A DNA stretch of 64,000 bases from positions 30,296 through 94,295 of the forward strand of contig NZ_WBSL01000008.1 of the NCBI RefSeq assembly GCF_009377345.1, read 5' to 3'. How positions within the stretch are numbered: position 1 is the first letter of the stretch; the number at the start of each line of letters is the position of its first letter. The notes below the pieces were generated by a model. The model had not been told where the DNA came from. It worked only from the letters and a program-made list of their open reading frames with translations, and did no database searches. The translations under genes were made by a program, and so were the position numbers. Shown here piece after piece: positions 32,225 to 39,216 of this stretch. The stretch is from Deinococcus terrestris (lineage in GTDB: Bacteria > Deinococcota > Deinococci > Deinococcales > Deinococcaceae).

Positions 32225-34929
32225 GCGCTCTCCTTCACCGCAAAGCTCCGGAAGCGGCACACCGGCTGCAGGTCACAGTAGGTGCAGGCCTGCTCCGCGG
32301 AGTCCGGACGGGCGCGGAAGTCTCCCCGCTGCAGGTCGGTCCGCACACCCTCCAGGAACGACCGGACCTGAGCGTCATGTTCCGCCCAGCTGTACTTCGC
32401 GGAGGGCCAGCTCGGTCCAGCGCCCTGCAGCACCTTGGCGCTGTTGACGCTGAAGTAGCGGCCGAGGCCAGCGCCCGTGAGGGAGAGATAGACCGGCAAC
32501 TGAATCTCGTTGCTGAGTTTTCCAGTCTCGTCCCGCACCCGGCTGATGTACTGGCTCAGCTTGTAATCCGTGACTATTGTCGTCCCGGCGGGCGTCCGGT
32601 CCACACGGTCGGCGTAGCCGCGAAATCTCCAGGTCCTGCCAGCCACAGGTAGCTGACCGTCCAGCGGCGCTTCGAGGGCCTGGATCATATGGCCTTCGGG
32701 CAGGAAGTCCGGAGCACGCACTGCCCGCTGCAGCACCCCGATGTGGTCCCGGCGCTCTGCCCCCCACAGTGGACCGGGGTCGAGGTCCCCGGCGCGGGCG
32801 AGCTGGGTGACGGCCTCATCCAGCACCTCCGGCACCCGCCCGGCCAGCTCGTCGGCTACCGGGGCCGCGCGGCCTACCCAGGGCGAGAGCAGCCGCTCCA
32901 GGGCCAAGTGGTACAGGCGGCCCCGCGTGAGGGGGTCCAGGCCGCGGGTGGGCGGCACCCAGGCTTCCAGCCGCAAGACCTTGCTGCCGAACCAGCGGTA
33001 GCGGCAGGCACCGTAGGCGTGCAGCTGGCTGGCGCTCCAGGTCCAGGTGTCCGGGTTGACGGTGCCGGGCAACACGGGCTCCGGGTCCAGACCGCGCTCC
33101 CGGTGTTCCTCCCGGCGCGCCGCCTCTGCCACACGCGGATCGTCGAGTTCTCCCAGCAGCGCCCGGTGCATCTCCGCTTCCCGGCGTGAGCCGGCATGCA
33201 GCTCGGGCACGGGGCGGGCGGTGGGAAAGTCCCGCAGAAACGAGCTGGGCAGCGCCACCTTCCCCCCGGCTCCCACCTCCGGCCGGGTCAGGGTCAGGCG
33301 CTCACGCGCACTGGCCAGGGCATGGAAGAAGAGCGCCCGCTCGATCGCCTGCGCCTCCACACCACCGGGCAGGTACACCCCCGACTCCGACCAGTGGGCC
33401 CGCTGGTGCGCGTCAAGCAGCGGCGGGTCCGTGACCACCTGGGGAAACAGGCCCTCGGCGAGTCCCAGAACCCAGACGGCCTGAAAGGAGCGGCCCAGTG
33501 TCCCCAGCGGCGTCGCCAGGCGCACGCCGCCCTTGCTGGGCAGCACCGGCACCGTCGCCCGCCGCAGCGCCCCGCCCAGGGCCGTCAGGAAGGCTGCCCG
33601 GGTCCCCTCGGGCAGTGCCTGGAGCGGAGCCAGGGCCTGCTGCAGCGCAGCGAGCGCGGCGGCCAGCGCCGGGTCATGGCGCTGCCTGGCGAGCACACCC
33701 GCTCCTGTCAGCGCGCGGGTGAGGGCCTGCAGGAACTCCAGGCCCGTGCCGGACTCAGGCCAGGCAAAGGCCAGCGTTGCCGGGCTGCTGTCCCAGGCCT
33801 GCAGACCGCTGGGAGCGTGACGACCGAACGACCGGAGCCGGGCCCCCACGTCGAAGGGCAACTGCAGCAGCGGATGGGTCAGCACGCGTTGCGCAGCGCC
33901 AAACGTCCAGTCACGCTGCCCCGCCTCTACCCAGGCGAGCAGCAGGCTGCCCAGCGGCGTGGCGGCCAGAGAACGCCGGGCCTGGCCGACCAGCGGGACC
34001 CCGTACATCTGCGCGGCTTCCACCAGTGGGGCCAGGTACGTCGGCTCGTCCCGGACAATGATGGCCAGTTCGTGCCAGGGGCGGCCGTCTTGCTGGTGTG
34101 CGCGTTTGACCTGCCGCAAGACTTCACGCGCCTCCTCGACCACGCCGGCCAGCATGAAGACGTCCACCGTCGGCGGGGACGCGTTGTCTGCCTCGAGAAA
34201 ATGCTGGGCGGCGCGGTCCCCAACGCGGCCCAGCTGCTGTTGAGTCCGTGCCGGAACTGCGCTTATCTGTTCGGGGATCCATCCCCGCGCCGTCAGTGCA
34301 GCGGCGGTGCGCTGCGCTTCAGACAACCCGGGGTCACCCGCCGCGGCCAGGAACATCCGGCTGCCGCCTTCCGCCAGGCGGTCGAGGTAGGCGATCTGCG
34401 CGGCGTCCAGATACGCGAAGCCGGTGACCGTGAGGGCTTGCGCGAACACTGCCGTGCGCGCCGCGAAGAACTCAGGAACCGCCGGGTCGTAGCGTTCGTC
34501 GCGCAGGAGCTCGAGTACCCAGGTGCGGTGCAGCCGCGCGAGGTCCCGCTCCCGAGCCGAGCGGCCCGGCGGCAGGCGCGAAGCATCGGCGCGCAGCAGT
34601 GCCCGGAGGACGCCAGCCAGGGTGCTGACGGTGCTGGGCCGGTCGAGAATGGTCCCGAAGTACTCCAGATTCAGCCGCTCAAGCAGCTCTCGCAGTCGCG
34701 CTTCGTGCTCTGCTGGCCCCAGGGGCTGCCAGCCGGTACGGGCCAGCGCGCGCCGGGCCTGCTGACCGAAGGTGACGGTTGGAAGAGCCTGCCGCGTGAG
34801 CTGCCGCAGGGACCGGGCCGCAGCGAGATTCGGCACCAGCGTGAGGCCAGGGCTGTCAGCGAGGTGCGCACGCGCGAGGTGGCGCAGCACGGTAGGGGAG
34901 GGGTGAAGGGTGAGCGTCCGTATGAGCAT
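32221..34929 (-). CDS. AddB-like PD-(D/E)XK nuclease with inactive-helicase fold
   Basis: 902 residues from ATG 34929 (GAGGT upstream). No Walker A is visible at the N-terminus, unlike AddB of Bacillus, so it is probably a non-ATPase SF1-like scaffold. Motifs such as VFMLAGVVEEAREVLRQVK, LAIIVRDEPTYLAPL and VWVLGLAEGLFPQVV follow the AddB/RecC-like plan. The C-terminal nuclease shows FRGYADRVDRT...TIVTDYKLSQY (about 770-795) with QLPVYL. Cysteines at YGACRYRWF (about 640) and CTYCDLQPVCRF (about 880) fit the AddB iron-sulfur nuclease. It overlaps the AddA-like gene by 4 bp. It is divergent from the YbjN-like/UvrD pair across a 113-bp promoter region. Confidence 0.8.
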   Translation of the reverse strand: MLIRTLTLHPSPTVLRHLARAHLADSPGLTLVPNLAAARSLRQLTRQALPTVTFGQQARRALARTGWQPLGPAEHEARLRELLERLNLEYFGTILDRPSTVSTLAGVLRALLRADASRLPPGRSARERDLARLHRTWVLELLRDERYDPAVPEFFAARTAVFAQALTVTGFAYLDAAQIAYLDRLAEGGSRMFLAAAGDPGLSEAQRTAAALTARGWIPEQISAVPARTQQQLGRVGDRAAQHFLEADNASPPTVDVFMLAGVVEEAREVLRQVKRAHQQDGRPWHELAIIVRDEPTYLAPLVEAAQMYGVPLVGQARRSLAATPLGSLLLAWVEAGQRDWTFGAAQRVLTHPLLQLPFDVGARLRSFGRHAPSGLQAWDSSPATLAFAWPESGTGLEFLQALTRALTGAGVLARQRHDPALAAALAALQQALAPLQALPEGTRAAFLTALGGALRRATVPVLPSKGGVRLATPLGTLGRSFQAVWVLGLAEGLFPQVVTDPPLLDAHQRAHWSESGVYLPGGVEAQAIERALFFHALASARERLTLTRPEVGAGGKVALPSSFLRDFPTARPVPELHAGSRREAEMHRALLGELDDPRVAEAARREEHRERGLDPEPVLPGTVNPDTWTWSASQLHAYGACRYRWFGSKVLRLEAWVPPTRGLDPLTRGRLYHLALERLLSPWVGRAAPVADELAGRVPEVLDEAVTQLARAGDLDPGPLWGAERRDHIGVLQRAVRAPDFLPEGHMIQALEAPLDGQLPVAGRTWRFRGYADRVDRTPAGTTIVTDYKLSQYISRVRDETGKLSNEIQLPVYLSLTGAGLGRYFSVNSAKVLQGAGPSWPSAKYSWAEHDAQVRSFLEGVRTDLQRGDFRARPDSAEQACTYCDLQPVCRFRSFAVKESA

Positions 34930-35029
34930 GCGACCTCGAGCGCCAGGCTGGGGTGGGAATGCCCTGACCCTAGCACCCCGCCGGGACGCTGCAGGGCGAA
35001 GTTGTGCTGCGAACGCAAGACCCCGGCGC

Positions 35030-35042
35030 TAGGGTATTTCGT
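35030..35042 (+). promoter_or_regulatory. Leaderless promoter of the YbjN-like/UvrD pair
   Basis: TAGGGT (35030-35035) lies 7 nt before ATG 35043 and no ribosome site precedes the ATG. This selects ATG 35043 rather than the longer frame from 35004. Confidence 0.5.
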
Positions 35043-35879
35043 ATGTCCATTGTCGAAACCGTGTACGCCACGCTTCAGGAAGAAGGGTACCGGCCCCGCA
35101 TCGGAGAAGAGGGTGTCCTGAGCTTCCGCTACTACGGGCAAGACGGGCACTTCTCTGCGCGCCAGCTGGGTTCAGTGGCCATCGGTGAACTCGAGTGCCG
35201 CTTGCCCCGGCCGGCTCCCCTTCCCGCAGAGGCCCAGCAGTTTGGTCTCACGCACCCACTCGCGCAGCTGGGCGAACGCGGCGGCCAGGTCGTGCTCAGG
35301 GTCACGACGATGATGACCGACCGCGATGCAGCAGGGCAGACCCGCGCCCTGCTGCAGTTGCTCGACCGTTACGTGGCCGACGTGGTATTTCAGGGCCCGT
35401 CCCCAACGCAAGTGGACCTCCCGGCGGACGCCTCCACTTCCGCCGTCCACGAGCCGGAGGCCACTCCACCGGTCGCCGTGTCCCCCGCGCTGCCCAGCCC
35501 GCCGCCACCGGTAGGCGAACCAGCGCTCAGCACCCAAGAGACTGGGACGGCTCCTGCACCCGCCGCGCAGTCGGGCGTCCCCGCCGGCTGGGAGGAGTTC
35601 TGGCCACTGATGCACGAGCGCCACCAGCCTCTGGTCCGGCAGCTGGCCCGCCTGGGCGTGCCGCCCCCGAACGACATGCAGGTGGACATGCTGCAGCAGG
35701 GGCAGGTGAAGGGCACGGCCATCATGATGTGGGGCACCGCGCCGAATGCGGTGGTGATCTGTGAACCTGGACAGCTGGTGCCCGCCGGGTATCTGGGCGG
35801 CACCTGGCTGCGGCACTTCACGGTGGAACAGGTGGCGGCCAGCATTCACCACAACCTCAAGAAGGTGGGGCTGCTGTGA
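35043..35879 (+). CDS. YbjN-like N-terminal domain protein, partner of a UvrD helicase
   Basis: 278 residues. The N-terminus (VYATLQEEGYRPRIGEEGVLSF) aligns well with the YbjN-like protein at 19147 (VLDFLAEEGFRPNLDEDGDVYF), so a YbjN-type fold is likely for residues 1-115. Residues about 120-180 are a Pro/Ala-rich linker. The C-terminal domain (about 185-278; HQPLVRQLARLGVPPPNDMQV, IMMWGTAPNAVVICEPGQL, TVEQVAASIHHNL) is unrecognised. It overlaps the following UvrD-like gene by 4 bp (GTGA), so the two proteins are made together. It could be an antitoxin-like or adaptor partner of the RelE-helicase fusion. No membrane segments. Confidence 0.65.
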   Translation: MSIVETVYATLQEEGYRPRIGEEGVLSFRYYGQDGHFSARQLGSVAIGELECRLPRPAPLPAEAQQFGLTHPLAQLGERGGQVVLRVTTMMTDRDAAGQTRALLQLLDRYVADVVFQGPSPTQVDLPADASTSAVHEPEATPPVAVSPALPSPPPPVGEPALSTQETGTAPAPAAQSGVPAGWEEFWPLMHERHQPLVRQLARLGVPPPNDMQVDMLQQGQVKGTAIMMWGTAPNAVVICEPGQLVPAGYLGGTWLRHFTVEQVAASIHHNLKKVGLL

Positions 35880-37936
35880 GCCGACTGCTCCTGGCCCAAT
35901 CCTTCACCCGGCGACTTGGGCAGTTTCCAAACCAGGAGCAGAAGCTGATCCGGGACGCGGTGATGGTGCTGCACCTGGACGTGATTGGCGGCAGTCTCCC
36001 GCGGCCTGGACTGCGGTGGCACGGCCTGAACAGCCCGGACCTGTACAGCATCTCCCCGAACATGGATCTGCGGGTCATCCTCTATCACAAGGGACAGGAT
36101 TACGTCGTGCTGTACGCCGATCATCACGACGGTGCGTACGCCTGGGCCAACCGGCGCCGCCTGGAAGTCCATCCTTACACCGGGGCTATGCAGGTGGTCG
36201 AGGTTCAGGAGCGTACTGAGGTGCTTACCCACGTGGAGGCTGCTACCGAGGAACGCGTCTTTTATCCGTACGACGCGCCCTACCTGTTGCAGCTCGGTGT
36301 GCCGGAGCGCTACGTGCAGACGGTTCGCCACGCCACGTCCACCAACGCCCATGAGCTGCTCGAACTGCTGCCGGAGGAAGTCGCCGAGCGGCTGCTGGGC
36401 CTGCTCGCCGGGGAGCTGGTCGTGCCGCCGGACGCGCAGCAGGGCGATCCCTTTTCGCACCCGGACGCGCGGCGCGCCTTCGTGGTTGCGGACAACGAGG
36501 CAGAACTGGGTGCGGCGCTGCAGGGTGCCTGGCAGGACTGGATCGTGTTTCTGCACCCTTCCCAGCGGGCCCTGGTCGACCGGACCTTTGGCGGTGCGGC
36601 CCGCGTGACTGGTGGGGCCGGCACCGGGAAAACCGTCGTCGCGCTGCACCGCGCCGCCCGGTTGGCCCGCGCTGGGCAGCGGGTATTGCTCACCACCTAC
36701 TCGCGCACGCTGGGCAGCCACCTGAGCGAACGGCTGGTGCAACTGGTTCCCGAACCGGAGGTGCGCGACCGGATCACGGTGCGCACCGTCCATGCCCTCG
36801 CCGCGCAATTGGCGGGAGAACTGGGTCTGCCCGAACGGCAACCGGAGGACAGCCCTGCGCAGCTGCGGGCCCGGCTGGAACGCGCCGCGCGCGAGGCCGG
36901 CTCGGCACTCAGCCCAGAGTTCTTGCTGGCCGAATGGCGCGGCGTCATTGAGGCGCAGGGTTTGCGTAATTGGGAAGCCTACCGCGAGGCGCGCCGGACC
37001 GGGCGCGGCACACCCCTGGGTGTACGGCAGCGCTGGGACGTCTGGCAGGTCACCCAGCGCTTCCGGCAGGGCCTCGAGGCAGACGGCCGCTTCACCTGGC
37101 GCACGATGTGTGACGCGGTCACAGAGGCGCTGTCCGGTCGGCCCGCCCGGTTCGACCACGTGATCGCAGATGAGGCGCAGGATCTGGGGCCCAGTGAGCT
37201 GCGCTTCCTGCTGACGTTGACGGGTGGGGGCACCGATCATCTGCTGCTGGCCATGGACGAGGGGCAGCGCATCTATCAACGTGCCTTTCCCATGAAAAGC
37301 CTCGGCCTGAGCTTCCAGGGCCGGAGTGCCCGACTGCGCCTGAACTACCGCACGTCCCGCCAGATCCGGGAGCTGGCCGATCGGCTGCTCCCCGGGACCT
37401 TGCGGGACGCTGACGACGCCGTCGAGCAGCGCCTCACGCTGTCGCGTTTTCAGGGCCCGGAGCCGGAGATCGCGGGCCTGACCACGCCTGAGGAGGAATT
37501 CGAGCGGGTCGGGCAGTGGCTGAACGCACGGCTGCAAGAAGGCCTGCAGCCGGAGGAGATCGCGGTGTTCACCCGGCATGACCCGGCGACCACTGCGGCG
37601 CGGCTGCAGGCCCTGACCGGCCACGTCACGACGGTGGTGGGGAGCCTGGAGGGCTCGGGCGATCCAGGAAAGATCAGTGTGTCCACCATGCACCGCGCCA
37701 AGGGCCTGGAGTTCCGCGCCGTGGCGGCCATCGGTATGCATGACCAGGCCTTGCCGTCCGCTCAGCGCCTCGCGGAGCTGCTGGATCCAGGCGACCAGGC
37801 CGATTTCCTGGCTCAGGAACGTCACCTGCTGTATGTGGCGGCCACCCGCGCACGCGACCATCTCCTGCTGACCTATGCCGGTGAACCGAGCCGGTTTCTC
37901 ACGCCCCTGGTGGTGTTCAGCCGTGACAAATCCTGA
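35876..37936 (+). CDS. RelE-like domain fused to UvrD/Rep helicase
   Basis: 686 residues from GTG 35876. Residues about 5-105 follow the RelE/ParE toxin fold: SFTRRLGQFPNQEQKLI, LPRPGLRWHGLNSPDLYSISPNMDLRVILYHKG and DYVVLYADHHDGAYAWANRR. The SF1A helicase follows: HPSQRALVDRTFGG (Q-like), VTGGAGTGKTVVALH (about 245), HVIADEAQDLGPSELRFL (about 430), LAMDEGQRIYQRAF, RLRLNYRTSRQIREL, VSTMHRAKGLEFRAVAAIG and RHLLYVAATRARDHLLL. All helicase motifs are intact. RelE-like toxins cut mRNA at the ribosome; whether this copy is catalytic cannot be judged. Such fusions occur near defence and mobile loci. It is coupled to the YbjN-like protein upstream and ends 102 bp before brxA. Confidence 0.8.
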   Translation: MSRLLLAQSFTRRLGQFPNQEQKLIRDAVMVLHLDVIGGSLPRPGLRWHGLNSPDLYSISPNMDLRVILYHKGQDYVVLYADHHDGAYAWANRRRLEVHPYTGAMQVVEVQERTEVLTHVEAATEERVFYPYDAPYLLQLGVPERYVQTVRHATSTNAHELLELLPEEVAERLLGLLAGELVVPPDAQQGDPFSHPDARRAFVVADNEAELGAALQGAWQDWIVFLHPSQRALVDRTFGGAARVTGGAGTGKTVVALHRAARLARAGQRVLLTTYSRTLGSHLSERLVQLVPEPEVRDRITVRTVHALAAQLAGELGLPERQPEDSPAQLRARLERAAREAGSALSPEFLLAEWRGVIEAQGLRNWEAYREARRTGRGTPLGVRQRWDVWQVTQRFRQGLEADGRFTWRTMCDAVTEALSGRPARFDHVIADEAQDLGPSELRFLLTLTGGGTDHLLLAMDEGQRIYQRAFPMKSLGLSFQGRSARLRLNYRTSRQIRELADRLLPGTLRDADDAVEQRLTLSRFQGPEPEIAGLTTPEEEFERVGQWLNARLQEGLQPEEIAVFTRHDPATTAARLQALTGHVTTVVGSLEGSGDPGKISVSTMHRAKGLEFRAVAAIGMHDQALPSAQRLAELLDPGDQADFLAQERHLLYVAATRARDHLLLTYAGEPSRFLTPLVVFSRDKS

Positions 37937-37948
37937 CCCCAGAGCTGA

Positions 37949-37965
37949 GCGTCAACAGGTGACGC
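37949..37965. repeat. 17-bp dyad, copy 4, upstream of BREX
   Basis: GCGTCA-ACAGG-TGACGC, perfect arms, 12 bp after the helicase stop and 74-90 bp upstream of brxA. Read on the other strand its centre (CCTGT) resembles the centres of the other copies (TCTGT, TCCGT, TCGGT). Confidence 0.6.
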
Positions 37966-38038
37966 GGCGTGCAGGCAGGCTGGCGGTATGGCCGCCCCAG
38001 TGTCTCCCTGCCGCTCCCTATCCTGGGAGGCCATGCCT

Positions 38039-38638
38039 ATGACCCGGCCCACGTACACCGCGCTGACCAACACTCAATTTCTGCTGGCCGAAAGCAGCCA
38101 GGTGGCCCAGGCTCTGCTGGAAGGTGCGGACTGGGCCCTCCTGCGCCGCGCTGCTCAGGAGGGCCGTCTGTTCGGCCGTGGCCGGGCCAGCAGCCAGCTC
38201 ACGGTGCTGACTGCGTTGCGGGGACGCTTCCACGAGGTTCCCCGTGAGGTGCTTCCGGAACTGGCTGCTGGCACCCTCGAGGCAAGACGCCTGCTCGTGC
38301 TCGGAATGATCACGAGGAGAAAGCCGCTGCTGCGCGATTTTATCGGCCAGGTTCTGCTGCACCAGTGGCAACGTCTGGCCCCGCGGGTCACGGACGCCGA
38401 CGCCCGCGCCTTTCTGACCCACCAGGCCGAGCAGCACCCGGAGGTGGCCACGTGGTCGCCAGCGACCCAGCAAAAGACGCGGGGCAACCTCACCCGTTTT
38501 CTGGTGGATGCCGGCCTCCTGAAAGAGAGCCGTCAAGGTGAGTTTGAGATCCTGCCGCAGTACCTCTCCCCCCAGGTCAGGGCTGCCGTGCATGACCTTG
38601 ACCCCCATCTTCCTGTGCTGCTGGAGGCCCTGAAATGA
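38039..38638 (+). CDS. brxA: BrxA, BREX inner-membrane-family (DUF1819) protein
   Basis: 199 residues from ATG 38039, chosen because GGGAGG at 38025-38030 is 8 nt upstream; ATG 38033 and a longer frame from 37988 are alternatives. The DUF1819 pattern is clear: FLLAESSQVAQALLEG, TLEARRLLVLGMITRRKPLLRDFIGQVL and TWSPATQQKTRGNLTRFLVDAGLL. The length is normal for BrxA, a small DNA-binding helical protein in type I BREX. It is the first gene of the locus, overlaps brxB by 4 bp and has a 17-bp dyad upstream that may be its operator. Confidence 0.92.
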   Translation: MTRPTYTALTNTQFLLAESSQVAQALLEGADWALLRRAAQEGRLFGRGRASSQLTVLTALRGRFHEVPREVLPELAAGTLEARRLLVLGMITRRKPLLRDFIGQVLLHQWQRLAPRVTDADARAFLTHQAEQHPEVATWSPATQQKTRGNLTRFLVDAGLLKESRQGEFEILPQYLSPQVRAAVHDLDPHLPVLLEALK

Positions 38639-39216
38639 GTCTGGAGACCCGCCTGAAGGCCCTGAGCGCTGCGCTGCTCGACCCCAAGCTGCTGCGGGGC
38701 CGCGGACTGGGCAACGAGATCGGGTTCTACATCTTCGATTACCCACCGGAGCGTGCCCCTGACGTGGCGCGGGCCCTGCCCCAGGTCGTGAGGGCCGTGG
38801 AGTCGGAAGGCGTGCAGGTGGCCGTCGTGAACCTCTACCGCACGGTGCTGGAACTGCTGGAAACGCGTGGGTATCTGGACAAAGCACTGGCTCTGGAACA
38901 GGCGCGCGGCCCGGCGGCCCTGCACAGCGCCCTGAAGCCCCTGTTGACCCCGGAGAAGGTGGCTGACGCCGTGGCGCACGAAGCCCAGGGGGCGGGGCTG
39001 GTGCTGCTCACCGAGGTGGGGGCGGCCTACCCGCTGCTGCGGTCGCACAGCATCCTCAACAACCTGCACGAGCGGCTCGACCAGGTGCCGGTCGTGATGT
39101 TCTTTCCCGGCACCTACGACGGCCAGCAACTGCGGCTGTTCGGGCTGTTCAAGGACGACAACTACTACCGCGCCTTCCGGCTGCTGCCGGAGGCCAAGCA
39201 AGGAGCCAGCGCATGA
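38635..39216 (+). CDS. brxB: BrxB (DUF1788) BREX protein
   Basis: 193 residues, ATG overlapping the brxA stop (ATGA). DUF1788 features: NEIGFYIFDYPPERAPDV near the start, VVNLYRTVLELLETRG in the middle, and the conserved VVMFFPGTYDGQQLRLFGLF with DDNYYRAFRLLP at the end. BrxB is needed for type I BREX host methylation and defence and probably bridges BrxC and PglZ. It overlaps brxC by 4 bp. Confidence 0.93.
   Translation: MSLETRLKALSAALLDPKLLRGRGLGNEIGFYIFDYPPERAPDVARALPQVVRAVESEGVQVAVVNLYRTVLELLETRGYLDKALALEQARGPAALHSALKPLLTPEKVADAVAHEAQGAGLVLLTEVGAAYPLLRSHSILNNLHERLDQVPVVMFFPGTYDGQQLRLFGLFKDDNYYRAFRLLPEAKQGASA

Noticed and set aside
29126..32281. A 1051-codon plus-strand open frame opposite the AddA-like gene
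   Set aside because: Shadow of a high-GC gene: low-complexity His/Arg/Gly/Gln-rich translation without motifs, whereas the minus strand has all helicase and nuclease motifs.
35846..37861. A 671-codon minus-strand open frame opposite the RelE-UvrD gene
   Set aside because: No motifs and biased composition; the plus strand carries a complete helicase coupled to its neighbour.
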